Source of the DNA: Ectocarpus siliculosus
Lineage: Eukaryota; Sar; Phaeophyceae; Ectocarpales; Ectocarpaceae
DNA length: 64,000 bases
Assembly: GCA_000310025.1 (NCBI GenBank)
Contig: FN649729.1
Location: 5,153,273 to 5,217,272, forward strand
Direction: 5' to 3'
The notes beneath the pieces are model-generated. The model ran no database searches. It was not told where the DNA came from and saw only the letters and a list, made by a program, of their open reading frames with translations. The position numbers and the translations under genes are program-made. Shown here piece by piece: positions 24,101 through 37,331 of this stretch. Positions within the stretch are counted from its first letter, which is position 1, and each line of letters opens with the position of its first letter.

Positions 24101-27100
24101 ACGATGACGGAGATCCCGAGCCACCAGCGCTCTAACAACAGCGAGATGACGCAAGGCAGCGAGCGTGCTGATCTTGTGTGTGGGGCCCCTTGAGGTTACC
24201 CAGAATTAACGCGACTTGTGAGAGGAACCACCTACCATCTACCTAATAGTCTATGCAACATGGCAGCCAGCACTGAGGGACCATTGCCGAGAGGGTAGAC
24301 GCTGTAGTAGGGATACTTTGTGACGGGGCGGACTGAAATCGCATGGAGAAAGAAAGTTCGGGTGCAACATACCACACCAGTGCTGTTCAGTTTATATTCG
24401 AGGAGAAAAACATGTAAGCCAGCATCGACCAACTGCTTGTTTTGTTTGACCGAGAGCCAAACTTCAGCAGACCAAAGGCCAGCTTTACACAAAGGCGTAT
24501 AAAATATACCAAACGGAGTTCCATTGAACAATTCGATTATCATGACGTATAATGAAGTAACCGAGAGAGTGTAGGGTGATACGTACGTAGTACGGGGCCC
24601 TTCGAACGAACGAAGGAAGGGGTACAATATACTATATATGTACAACCTGCTCAAATTTTGTGTTCACACAGAGTCTATGTAGTGGTTTGCCAGCCTCAGG
24701 AGCTGACATTATGTTGAGTCTTTTCTTGCATCTTTTTTCCTCGAATGATAAATCGTGGGCTGATAGCTGTACCGAGAACCCGCGGTCATGGTGACGAGAA
24801 GAATGGAGAGGAAGGACTAAACGCTTGGCTACAAATCGATACGTTCACCACGCTGACGTTTCAGAAACATTCAACAAACGTTCATTCATGGCGGGCGTGG
24901 TACTTGATTGCAGAAACTCCCTCACATCTCACATTTGCTCGCGTTCCTGGCCTAGCGACCATCATCAGTCGCTCCACCCTCTCGCAGATCCCCTCTGCCC
25001 CTTTCGTGCCACGCTCTTCCCCGTTACTCGGTTGTTCGTTTGTTTCTGCGGAAGCACGCGACGCTCCGTTATGGCACTATGTCCAAGAGTGGATCGTCAA
25101 AGGCACGATACACTTACGGTTTACTGTAGGGTGTTCACCTTTCTACAAACTCCCATAGAACAGAGAGCTGCGGTTGGGGACAGACGGAACGGTTTCAGGG
25201 AGTATTTGAGGTCAAAAACCACAAGAAAAGAGCAAACAGGTGTCGTCGATAATAGTGTCAAACGCCGTAGAGAACCATGTAGTCCATGTGAGGAACCAAG
25301 CTACGCGGGGGCGACCAAGGGGCAATTGCTCTTGAAAGGAAGTATCGTGGGCCACAGCCTGGACAATTAAACCATTTGGTTCGATGTGATTAAAACGCGG
25401 CGTGTGGAGCCAATTAACACCGGCGTTGATCAAAGTGATAGCTCGCATGGTTCCCTTACCTTCTTGTTCGCCTGGCTGCATTGAGCAGATAACCTCGCCG
25501 GATTCTATTAGAAAGCAGCGGTCGGTTTCCTGTGATACGCACAGGCGAAGGACAAAACAACTTGACGTGCGGGATACGTCTTTCTGGACCACTGTGGCCA
25601 CACGAGGAGGCAGTTTCGCCGGTGTCTGGGGCAATCACGACCACCACATGAAGATTGCTCATAAACAAGATATTAGGCGGGCGAGAGGCAACATCACGCA
25701 TCAACACAACGTCGCCAGCATCGGCTCTGGCATTCGTATATTTGCCCTACGTGCGCTCAAACATTCAAGCCCCATGCGGGTGCAGACAGATCGCTTCTCT
25801 GCTGCTGGTTTAGAAGATGGCTTGCATGGAACAATTTGTCGTCGTTCTTCCGTTCCAGGAAATTCGCAACAACAGCGTCAAAGTATCATCTTCACGGGTG
25901 CGCTATACGTGAATCTCTACACCAACGCCTCTTGGCGTGCTGTTTGATGGATGGTTCCGTCAATCGTTTGGGCTACGAAGTCCATTCCACCGCCCTGTAT
26001 CCCTGCCTCTATCCTTCTTCTTAATCCTGAACCCTCACTCTCGCCCTCATTCCTTTCTTGTAAGCCCGCTTTTGCCTGTTATCATCCACCACATACCTCT
26101 CCCTTTCGAAGAATCACATCCCCGTCCCTATATTGTGCTGTTTGACAGCACGCCGCCAGCTTTGACAAATCCGCCGTTGATAGCAGCCTGCCCCCCAGAC
26201 GAAAACAAGAGAGATCAGTCAATGTGGCAGTATGTTGTTAGAATGAACAGCAGCGAATGAAGTGGCAGCAAACCCTTTGAGTGCAGAGGAAAGCTCAACG
26301 GGGGTATCCACAGCAAAGCGGTGCGGCAATTAGAGCGCGACCGATACTGACGGTTAGGTCTTAAGCTGCTGGCAGTAGAACGTGGCGATCTTGCGGGCTT
26401 GATGCCTCACAGGGCCGACCCCCACTCCATCCTGCCTTTAGTACCTTGGTATAAACACGACTAAGACGAGCTGCTGCTGGCAGACCAGGGGTGCGCGGTG
26501 GTATGGTGAGGCCCAAGAGTGCTTTCGTAAACGGTGTACGTGTACCTATTCTGTGGGTTGACTTGATTGGTTTCCTCTTTCACACGCCCGAAACCAAAAG
26601 TTGTGCACTGGTGGCTGTAGTCGGCAGTACCCGACGGCGTATTGTTCTCGCTCTTGGTAGCCATGCGGGGATGGCTTCCCTCAGCGGTCCTACTTTGAAC
26701 ATTCCTGACGTTAGACGCCTCTCGTGCGTCATACGATGGCTTCTGCTTTCGTTTTGGGACTTTGAATTGCGGTCTTCTCTGTAGGTGGTCCAACATGTAT
26801 GTGTCTCTTCTTTTGGCGCGAGTTACAGACAGACGTGTCTCAATCATGCCCCATTGCGTCCTCAGCGATTAAGTTGCGATCACGTAAGTAATGTCATATC
26901 GCCTCACACGGTTCAAGAGGAGATACTGCGCGCAGAGACTAGAAGATACCAACTCGCGCATGTTACGTAGAGATACAACCTTTGATACTGGAACAGATGC
27001 TTACGTTCGGCTGTCTCTATCGGTGCATGCCTCAGCCACGTCATGTCGTAGGTGGGATCGTGGTTGTCAGTATGAGGGCGACAAGAGAGGGTTTCCGATC

Positions 27101-30100
27101 AACGACCCATTCTAAGGTCACTTGAGAAAGAAAAAAGCAACACATTTACAGTAGATCTACCGTAGAAGGTTTCCTCTCGGGTCTAAGAGGGTTTGCATGA
27201 CGACGTCACTCCTAACGTACCTCAACCACGGAACGTGATACAGGTGGGTGCTCCTGGCGATGAGGGACATTGAGGCCGTTAAGGCCTGCACCGCCTTAAA
27301 CACCTCGCGGTGGATGCTCCAGAGCACGCAACGGGTCAACGTTCGCACGGTAGCGCTGCGGGGTGCGTTGTAGAGAAGCGCTAGCTCTCCAAATCTATCG
27401 CCCACTCCAATCACACGGATTGCCTGATGTGAACAACGAGAGCGCGTGTTTTATCTGCGAAAATGTTGAAATTTTTCCCCATGTAAGGGCAGCAATGATG
27501 CGTATCTTGTTCGCCTCTGTCGCTTTCTAAAGCAGGGTTGACTGAAATTGTCCTTGTGAAGCCCCCAACCACCTGCCCATCCCCTTGAGAAAACGGCATA
27601 GTCTGTCTATCATGAGGTTTCCCTGTGTTCTTGACAGTCTAATCTGCAGCCGTGGTGTCAGCAATACCAACACCAACACACCTCATCGTCGATGATGACC
27701 TCTAGACTTCCTTCCTCCACCACAGACATGTGATGGCCTTCCTCTCCCTAAGGCAGGAAGAAAACGAAAACAAAAACACGGAAACGAAGCGAGTAAGAAA
27801 GCAAGCGAAACTGACTCAAAACAAGGTGGCCATCAAAGTATCACATGAGAGCCACCCAGCTTCTAGGCGACCAACGTCTTTTGACAGTGCGGCAGCTTTG
27901 ACATTGGCTCGCAACAAACATCGTGAGGATAGAAGTAATCATATCAACAACAAAGGCAACGCCAACAACAACAACGGCAACGCTAACAGCATCATCAACA
28001 GCGATGCTCTGGAAGAGCGGACCGCACCTGCTCCATCACCGACGTGCCCTCCTCGTGTTCTTCGCGCTCCATGGCTCTCATCAGCATCGCCATGCCCCCT
28101 CCGCTTGTCCCCCCTCCCGCGTCCGATACCTCCTCCTCGGGATTGTGCTCCAGAAAGAAGAACTGGCAGGCATGGTTGTTTCGAGGATTAACGTTGGGGA
28201 AAGTTAACCTGCTGGACAATGCCAGTGAGATTGTGCTCGAGAGAGAAAAAAATAACTGGGAGGCGTGTAGGCGTGACGAGGAAATGTCAAGGTTTCTGAA
28301 GGATTGATGGAGGGCGGTAACGCCAGGCAGGACCATGCCCTCGCAGCGAAACCCCAAAGACTAAACCCCGGATCAAGGTTGTGGTTGCGATGACGACTAG
28401 AACTCGTACTAGGCCGCAAGGTTGGTGTCGTGCTTCGAGCCGACACGATGTTCTTGCTGTTTTGAAATGACGGCTTGAGCACCAACAACACAGCTATGCA
28501 CGCCGAGAGTTAAGCAAAGAGCGGTCGTTAGTCAAAAGAGGTCGACAGGTATGTGGAGCATGTCCCACTGGAACAAGCCAAGATGGCCTTGCGCGTACAG
28601 TGAGGCGGCCATGCACGAAGTATGAAGTATCGTCGTGCATTTGGATGGGCTCATCTACAATATTGTTTTTTACACACGGTACTGAGTGCCTCCTAGAAGC
28701 CAAAGCAAAAACCTCCAACGTGACTGGCGCGTTTCCGGATCATATCGCCTTCGTTTTGCCCAGGACCAAGAGGGGTTAGGAGGGGGATGACCGCTAGGGC
28801 GAGGGTTAGCGCTAGGGTGAGGGATAGTCCACGACCAATGTGGTGGTGATATTTCGGCCGTTGTAGTCTAACCTTTCGTAGAGCCCCAACAACGATGTCG
28901 GCAGACTGCTCGCCCATGGACGTGTTGTTCTGCAGCGACATGGTCTTCCCAAGACCTCCTCGAGGTGTTCCATCGACGTTAACGTCGCTTTCAGCATCGT
29001 CATTCATCAAGTCCTGATATGAGAACGGCAGGCCACGAGCAATTTCGATGGTCGTGTCAAATGCCTCATCTAGAAAAAAATCGACAGAGTTTCAGACGCG
29101 TACGCAAAATGCCTTCAGTCAAAGGCTGCTTCTTTCCCATTTGCGCCTCCATGGAATAGCGTGCGTGCCGCGTAATTACGAAGGTCGTTTCAAAATATCC
29201 CCCACCCTGCGTATAGCAAGAAACAGCCGGGTAACCTGTTGGATACCCCCTAGAGCCGCCGGCCGTTGAACTGATTTAACGAGATGTTCACGGCATCATT
29301 GACAAATAATCCCTGAGAAGAAGACGACCAACTTTTTCTGGAATCCCAAGCAAGACTGACGCATCCGCAAGGGTGGGTTTCGTCACTGTCATGTGCGACA
29401 AAACGCGTTTTTCTTATGACCTCAAATACACCGTTGGACGTAAGTCACGAGCCATCGCGGAACTCAGTCTATTCCCTTTCGGTTCTGAACTCTGTTCCAA
29501 GGGCTGTTGCCTGATTGTTTCACACACTACATCTACCCCACACAACAACATAGTGTGATTCTACGCTGTTTTTCCCTAGCGAGGAGGTTCTATGCCCAGT
29601 AATTTTCAGCTCCCATTCCCACGCCACGCACGGCCTGCGAGAACTTTGTCCTCAGCTGTTGTTGTACGTAGGGTGTTCATGCAACCGGAGTGGTAAATTA
29701 ACACCCCTCTCCCTTCGTATTATTATCTCGAATCCTCAACTGTCGAGGGCATTCCCCGTCGCAGGGGAGTTTTCCTCGTCCTTCATGGCAACTGGGACAA
29801 CAATGTCACCTCCCCCGGAGCAAAAACGACAATCGTGAGGACTATGAACGTGCGGTTAGGAACAATCAAGGCAAACCGTATCGACTAGAAAAATGCTCAA
29901 CGAATGACAGCACCTCCAACTTTGCCGAAACTTGTGGGGGTGGAACTCGTGAGTCGATGTCGTACAGATGCGATAGCTCCCTCGTGTGCAAGCGTTCACG
30001 TAGTGTCAATGGACATAGGTGGTGCTGGAGTCACCCAGCCGACCTGAGATAAGGTCAATTGGTTGGTACCTGCATTATCGAAGCGTCCACCCCTTTGTCG

Positions 30101-33100
30101 AAGATTTGCGCCCTCCGTGATGGCTTGTTGCAGGACAGGGATTCCGCCACGCGATGAGTGCTATATGGCGCGGACATGCCACTGGCGCGATCGGGATCAC
30201 GGAAGCTATTACCAAACTGCACCGGTCGGTCATGATCGATTCGTTCCGTAGCACCATCCATCGAACGTCCAGCGTGTAATTCGCAGGGCATGGAGGGAAC
30301 AGACACAAGTTCGGGCCAGCTACTGTAGTGGAGAAGAACTCCATGACTGACAAAAGCGGGAAATTCGATACGTGAAACAATGTTCCAAGAAACTGACTGG
30401 AGAACGGTAAGTCACGTAACGGTTTTGTCCTAGTGTGGCTCAGTTTGAAAACCCCAGGACTGTCGCGAATGTCAAAAACCATCTGGGTCTCTCAATCAGT
30501 CAGTTGGTATTGCTTCGAGGTAGCCTATTTCTATCTCCTTCGTCGACATCGTCCAGTCTCTCGGTTGCCACATGGTCTAACGATTGTGTTTTGTCAGATA
30601 TAGGCTAACCTCGAACTCCTCGCATCTAGCTGGGCGTTTTGGGGCTTGTCGGTACACACCCCATGCCAGCATTTTAGTTCTAGAGCAAGCAACAAGTTTA
30701 TCCCAACTGCAGCATGACAAGCACGGATGCATATTTTCCGTCTCTAACTTCCTCACCGACGTCGTATACCCCGCGGAGTCGGCTGCTTCCCGACCCTCTG
30801 CTGCCATTTCTTTGTCCTTTGACCCCGAGCCCGTCGATCGCCTCAAGTTTCCTTCCTCCTCCACAAACCCGGGGAAGAGTTCCTCCGACTCCTCATCTGA
30901 GCTTGGTCTTCGTGGTGCATCCACATGACTGATACGTGATTGGTTTCGGTCACCACTGCCGGTTGCATCTCTGTCGACAGTCTCGTCTCTGTTGTACAGC
31001 GCAAAGCCGTGAACAACGGATTAGCGTTTGAAGGCCCATTTGTTCTGCGCTTCGTGTCGTTGCCACGTGTTGTTTATTTGGTTAAGGTGACTCTCAGAAC
31101 CGACTAGTGCACCACGAGCGCAACCAATGGTAGGCCCTTTGTGGCAGGGTGACTGGCTAGTTGGTAGACAGATCGGACTGGGTACCTGCGTTCATACCGC
31201 TGGATCATTTTCTCTCGAGTTCAAAAGAGTGAAGTCATGTATCGTGAATTCGGCAAGGATCCGTCCTGTAGTTTCTGATCCATGTTGGTCGAGTCTAGCT
31301 GATAGATTGGATCCAATGATAGTGAACGGTGGGCAAGGACACACGCTCAAGTGAGTCGTACCCTTCATGCCTTTCTCCATTGTTTACCTCTTGAAAAATG
31401 ATGGGTGTCTGTCTACCTGGTCAAACGGCTACCGTGGAAATAGAAAGGATTATGATTATGTCTGCCCTGTGTCGGCAACAGCAGCTCAAGGTATCACATG
31501 CTGTTGACACGTGTTTCATGTCGAATTTCTTGCCTCGTTCCATCGTTGACTAAAGCATCGTTCACATCAAATTGTTCGAGCCTATCGTGTCACACAGATT
31601 GGTCATACGCCGCAAACTGCAAATGCTCCTCATTGGTACTGTTATTGTGCGCCGCTGCTCTTCGCGATACGCACCCCTAGCTCCAAGTAAGTCCTGTATA
31701 CGAATATATTACGCTAAGGCAACAGCACCCTACACGATCCAACAACCGTTCCTCTGAAGCGTTGGCTACTGGCTATCCACAACAGTTTTTGTTTGTTCCT
31801 CACCGTTCCCCTGCAATGCCACGAAACCCCTTGGGCATCGGCGTTATATTGTTGTCAGCAACTGTGCGCTTGAAGAACCGGTTCGTTTCCCCAACCGTCA
31901 ACCTCCGGGGTTTGTCGGCAGCTTCCATTTTCGCCCCTTCATTGTCCTTTGCTTTGGCGGCTAGTTCGCTAAATATCTCGTTGTAGCTTGGATTTATGCA
32001 GTGCAGGTGGGTGTTGGAAGACAGAAAGTTCGGGAATCTAGGATTAGCAAGGGGGCGACGGGGGTACCAGCAACGCCTATTTAGCATTCGTCGCCAGCTG
32101 ATGGATAGGGAACAAGGAAATTCCGCGGGACCTTAAGGGGTAGCAGCAGAAGAATGACGCTCGCTTCCACCGGTTTCGACGCTTGCTGGCGGTCGTTTTC
32201 GTCAGAACGCCAAAATGGCAGGGGCATTGCATCGCCACGGCTCATGTTTGATGCTCGCAAGGGATGTCCCAAGGTATTTTGCTGTTCTGGCGCTCCTCAA
32301 CATCTCAACCACCACACCTCATGCCCACGGCCCTCTTCTTGTGAACCTCATCCTGCAGCGAGGTAAACGTATTTTGACGTTGGCTGCGCGCGTCCGACTC
32401 GAGCCCATCCTCGCCCGCACTGTCAGCAGCAGGCTCGTTCTTTTGGCCGTCTTGGTATGTGCTGTGTTTCTTGGCCGTTAGGGGTGGTTCTGAGATAGTC
32501 CTTCCACCCTTCTGTTCCATTCGTGAGGCAGCTTCAAACCTGCTTTCATTGGCGACCAATCTGGGTTTGCCCAGGCATTAAATTCGTCAGTTAATCGGTT
32601 GACTGTAGTCTACTCGATATCACCTACTATCACATAGAGCGGAGACTTAGTTTCGAGAGAACAGCCCTTTGCTGCCTAATATCATTTTGTCACTTCTGGT
32701 CATTTCGACGGTGCTGATTGCTCGGAAGCCTACTGTACATGTAGACTATGTTGTGATGGGGCATTTAGCTGCTAGGCCTACATAACTCTGCACGTGAGGC
32801 GAAGACAGCATTTGGTTTGGCACCGATGAGATACGTACGCCGTGCCATTTGGGCTGTTTTCGCACCAGTGTGCTGTCGTGACGTCGTGACGTCGTGACAC
32901 GTCCTCTCTGCCTCTCTACAGCCGACGGCTGTGTACGTTGTACGTCGTACGTAGTCTACAGTACAGTGTCGTCTGGAGACGATGTAGTATTTCCTACTCA
33001 CCTTGCATGTATTCACGATTGATTGTCATACAATAGGTGGACAAATGCTGCTCGTGTCGCGAGCAACATACACCTCGAGGATACGGATAGTAGATTTCTT

Positions 33101-34014
33101 CGCGGGGTTGGCTCACCACTGCTGAGGCTTACTATACCCATGTGCAAGGCCCTGACTACATACCAAGTTTAATCTGGCCCGCTCAAACTGCATCTACAGC
33201 ACTGCAAGGACACGCCGCAGCCCTTGGCAGACCATGGCGACCTCATCGTGAGCGTGTGGGCGGGATGAAGAAACTGTGCCGGCCTGTACTCGGTCGGAAG
33301 CAATTTTACCTGCGCAAAGCACGGCTTTGTTTCTCGTGGAGAAACAACAACCAGCACTAGTGTACCTACAGCGCAGATTAGTGACCACTTGTAGCGATGA
33401 ACAGGTACCACCTCTATACAGACGGTACTGCGCTGCGAATGTCAGGCGACCAAACTACATATACTTCCAGTACTGCTGAATCTACTGCTGAGCAAGCTCA
33501 GCACTTTGCTCAGCACTTGCCTCCCTCTCCAATCGGTGTTTTCACGACCCCAGTCTTGAAGCGGAAAGTTAGATGCCGTCGCCCGCCTTGAGCTGACTGC
33601 CCCTCCCATGCCTTCGGTGGTGTGTACTGCTGTAGGAGCGCGAGCTCCTCGTCACCGACCAACATGCACGGTCGGTGTGTCAACCTGGAGCGGTTCAAGA
33701 TCTGCCAACAGGAATCATCCCTTGCCTTAGTTACATTCTTCCGCTTAGCTGCATCCAAGAATGAGTCCACCCACTTGTAGTTGCCACGCCACACTCATGA
33801 CAGGGTTATCGCGCACCTGATCGGGACGTCGACGAGTTCACCCCAAAGCGAGTAATATATTGACCGTTTCTTTTTTTTTTTTGCTGCGCCCCCGCGTACA
33901 TACCTGGCTACAATCGTTTTTCCTAGTTGCCGCGCCGCTCTCCGCCAAGCCCAACGAGCGCGGTGTGGAAGTTAGGGCACATTTCTCTGCACCCCCATAA
34001 GGGTTTGGGGCCAT
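16667..34014 (-). CDS. cGMP-dependent protein kinase-like (PKG) gene, model incomplete
   Basis: On the minus strand, cyclic-nucleotide-binding (CNB) fragments precede an AGC-type kinase domain. Exons in coding order, with firm ones from 28028-28162 onward: 33904-34014 ([14 protein letters not shown]), 33521-33701, 31804-31986, 30757-30928, 30070-30319, 28873-29064, 28028-28162, 27221-27423, 25460-25529, 21886-21963, 21002-21157, 20271-20420, 19651-19795, 18878-18988, 18149-18327, 17209-17432, 16667-16820. CNB1 shows [16 protein letters not shown], typical of PKG phosphate-binding cassettes. CNB2 shows FLIESGEV and [10 protein letters not shown]. The kinase has the loop [28 protein letters not shown], a DMG in place of DFG, and [10 protein letters not shown]. 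PKGs phosphorylate Ser/Thr on cGMP binding. Exons are missing for the first half of CNB1, parts of CNB2 and the C terminus. Whether the exons above 29064 belong to this gene is inference from phase matching. Confidence 0.72.
21964..25459 (-). other. Long intronic stretch; CNB2 exon(s) expected but not found
   Basis: The exons on both sides end and start in phases 1 and 0, and the CNB2 fold between them lacks its phosphate-binding cassette. At least one exon should therefore lie in these 3.5 kb. I scanned the minus strand for an FGE-A-L-type motif and found no convincing match. No repeats or other genes are apparent. Confidence 0.4.
28770..28828. repeat. Degenerate G-rich telomere-like tract
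   Basis: The plus strand carries imperfect units of the type GGGTTAG, CTAGGG and GTGAGGG over about 60 bases. It lies directly downstream of the donor of the exon 28873-29064 within the PKG-like gene, on the intron side. It resembles a decayed TTAGGG array, though chance sequence of this composition is also possible. Confidence 0.35.
30070..34014 (-). other. Candidate N-terminal exons of the PKG-like gene
   Basis: These five open segments have splice signals but no recognised domain. 33904-34014 starts with ATG and encodes 37 residues up to a GTATGT donor. 33521-33701 (containing [14 protein letters not shown]) may use a GCAAGT donor. 31804-31986 ([26 protein letters not shown]) joins in phase to 30757-30928 ([13 protein letters not shown]). 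30070-30319 ([13 protein letters not shown]) joins in phase to the exon 28873-29064. The link from 33521 to 31986 is unresolved, and another open segment at 32305-32510 (minus strand, rich in K, E and Q) may be part of it. This could be a PKG N-terminal extension or a separate short gene. Confidence 0.4.
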
Positions 34015-35497
34015 GGACACTCTGGCACGGCGAGAGGCAAGTCAATAATTTTTATTAGACTTACCGTCGGATCCTGCATTCAGTTGTTCGCCTGTGAGAA
34101 GAAGGAGATTTTGCTATAACCTCTGGTATCTACAGTATCCTGGTACGGTAGGCGCTGCGATGACAGAAGTAGCAGTTGTTGTCTGCAGGACGGCGTCGGG
34201 GAGCGCGTGTCTGAATGAGAGAGGGACAAGCACAAGGGGGACAAACGAACCATTGTGTTTCTACATATTGCTATTCCATATTGCTGGCTGCATGTGGTCT
34301 TGATTACAGTGGATCCAAACTCAGTTGTCTTCAGCCCAATGTTGATGTTTGCTCGCTACAAGGTGATCTTAAGGGCCCCCAGAACAGCAAGTTCGATGTT
34401 GAAAATAATTTTGAAAACATACGCAAGAGCACCAGAAATTGTTCAACAGACACACAAGACCAGTCGGAAGGCATCGCAAAAAACAGAAGTCGTTGAATCC
34501 CGCACAGGGCGACAGTAGAGGCTGCTAAAAACATACATTTCACGCGTCTACCTCCGCACGCCCCCTTTGAAATCAAGATAAAAATTCGCCTAATTCTAAT
34601 TTCAAGTCAAAAGAGCCAAAACGGCAGGCGTTCAAATAAGGTCTGTGTTGACAGGTACCTGATAATTAGTACTGTTATCAGTAGAGCATGAGCTACTGCT
34701 GTAAGCGCACAGTTCAGGAGATTGGGGTCCGTGGCGGTGAGCACGACTGTGACAAATGTTGGATGTCGCTTGGTTCCGGCGCAGATTTCGGACTGTTTCA
34801 GAGGTTGCTGCGACCTTCGATATTTCAGCTCCAGTAGCAAACCTGAACGTGCCAGCACGCACGAAGCCTCTTCATGGTGTCCTCTACTGATAACAGTACT
34901 AATTACCAGGTACCTCGTGCGGGAAGGTTGTTTTCTTTCTTATATTGGACTTAAGTATGAGAAAAGAGCCAGCGTCAAAACCCCTGTTCTGGGGGCCCTT
35001 AATCGTAATTCCAGCAGTAGCATGCATACATAGTCCATACATTATAGCGGAAGAAGTTCTCGGGCTCTCTGTTGGAGCTGCTGTTTCTTCCTATCCACGC
35101 TTGTGTTATGTTTAAAAAATGTTAAAACCTGCTCAGCACCTTTCTACGATATGGAACTTCGATTGCGCGACACCTCCGCGGTCGCAGGCAAACATTGTAC
35201 AGTACAGATTAGAACGACGATACCAGGACCCAGAACCTAGACGCAAGCAAGCCCGTTCACTACCATGGCATAATACTGCTGGAGCATGGGGAAATATGTA
35301 GTAACAGACACACCTATAAGTAGAGAAGCACTTCCCTGTGTTTGGCCCAGAAAGTCAGACGTGAAGGCAGCATGTCGGGCCAAAGGTCAACAGAAGTAGC
35401 AGCCATGTGTATTTGCTGTCCCATGTAGCATTACTCCCCCAGATCGCCCCGTCAGGAACAAACAGTCGAATTAATCCAGCCCGGTCTGTTGCTCCAG
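34015..35497. promoter_or_regulatory. Divergent intergenic region between genes 2 and 3
   Basis: The proposed PKG start (34014, minus strand) and the first recognised TEX9 exon (35498, plus strand) diverge from here. The region should contain both promoters and the missing first exon of the TEX9-like gene. I recognise no TATA box or other core element with confidence. Much of it is taken up by the nested inverted repeats at 34368-35001. Confidence 0.4.
34654..34913. repeat. Short inverted-repeat element, 32-base termini
   Basis: Bases 34654-34685 (starting GGTACCTGATAATTAGTACT) are the reverse complement of 34882-34913 with one mismatch, giving a 260-base element. A second, outer inverted repeat of about 18-20 bases (34368-34387 and 34984-35001, core TTAAGGGCCCCCAGAACAG) surrounds it. 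The nesting suggests either one larger decayed element or one element inserted into another. There is no open frame of note inside. Confidence 0.65.
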
Positions 35498-37299
35498 GCG
35501 ACACAGCTTCGGCTCAATGCAGAACTAGATGCCGGCGCTCGTGCAGCCATATCTGACATGGAGACCTACTTAAGCGCCCCCCGGGCTCGCCCGCCCAACA
35601 CCAAGAGGCCTAGTGGCGGCAAGGTCAACGGCGACGTCAACAATAACGATCATCTCAAATGTCATACCGATGGACGTGCTGGCGGCCTTACTGCGAACGG
35701 TAGCACGACCGGCAATGTAGTACGGATCACCAATGGGGCGAACAACAACAGCACCAACGGCAACACAAGAGGGACACCGTTTACGGCAGACAGCAAGAGA
35801 ACATCGCCCATCCAACCTGGTCTGAAGGTCGTACCTCACTCGATGATGTCGGGAGTCGAGGGAGGAAACGGAACAAGTTTAGCAACATCGCAACCTGGTC
35901 CTGCGGCACGTTCTGCGATGGCAGTTTCGAGAAGCCGAGGCGGTGGGGTGTGGGACACCGACACCGACGATACCAACAACTTCAGTTTCAACATCGACCA
36001 CGAGGATGATAGTGGTCAGCATGGAGGAAGGAAAGAACACGGGGTCGTCGCGATGGCCAGAGGTGACGCTGCGACGACGGAATCGCCGCTTTTCCGGCTG
36101 TCAGAGAGAGTGAAGGGGGCGGCAAGGGCGTCAGGAGAGCGCAGGATGCTCAAGAAAACTGCTAGCGGCTGCAGCCTCTCCCCTCGCCCGGGAGACTACG
36201 CCAACAATCACAGCGGCTCCTCTGTAAGTTTGAAACTCGAGACGTCGATGGAGCGATCTACAACGTCGAGAGATACACCTGTATCGCTTGGGCTTGGCAA
36301 GAGGCGTCGTTGTGGATTTGATGGTAGTTGGTGCGTGGTCATGGTCGTTTCTTCATTATCATTATGGTTTACGGTTTCTCTGCTGCGAATCAACTGGGCT
36401 AGGACCAAGAATACGCTGGTTCTGGGCTTTGCAGGACGATCGACCTCCGGTAGGCCTAAGTCGATAGGGAAAGTCTGTGCGGGGTGATGTTTGTCATGCT
36501 TCCTCAAGCATACTCCTACGCTCCATAGGACGTACGTATGCGTTGGTTTGGAGACGACCTCAGAACCACCGCAAGATGATCACCTTGTGTGTGGCATTGC
36601 ACGAGCAAAAAAAAACACCACCACGACACCCCTAGCCCGGACGTTTGCTGTGACACTGGCTGTTTAGTTTCACCCGGCGAACAAATTTGAATCACCGCGA
36701 CCCCCAGGAACCAAGACATGAAGGAGAAATTCCCTTGCTACCTCAGCAGCAACAACAGCAGGACTCAAGAACGACCGGGATGGGACCGGGCTTGTCACGG
36801 GGAGTAGGAAGAGGGAAGCAGAACGCAGACTCAAATGGAGGCCAGACCAGCAGGGGCGGAGCTGCCCAGGGTGCCCAAAACCATACCGGGGGCGGTGTTC
36901 CGGCGGGGATAGGGGAAGAAGCTACCTCAAGGTCATGTGTGACAGCACACTAGGTTTGTCGGTCAGACGATTGTAAAAGCGCCCATCCATTTATGCGTGC
37001 GTCTCCCGCCCGCAAGCTCCCGTGTAGTCCCAACCCCTGTCTCTATTCTTGGCCGAGTTGAGTTTTGACACAATGCATGACGGCAATCAAGAAGCCGTCT
37101 TTCAAGCACTCAATCTCGTTCATACCTGTGCACCGACACATTTTGCTGCTACTCGTTCGATTCAAGGTTCTTGAAGGCAAAACTGGCGGCATGCCAAGCA
37201 CAGCTGGAGGAGGTGCTGCAGGCGCACCAGGCTAGCCAGCAGGAGACTGCGGAACTAAGGAGACAGGTAGACGTCTGTTGCTGCTGCTTCTGCTGCTGT

Positions 37300-37331
<32 letters not shown>

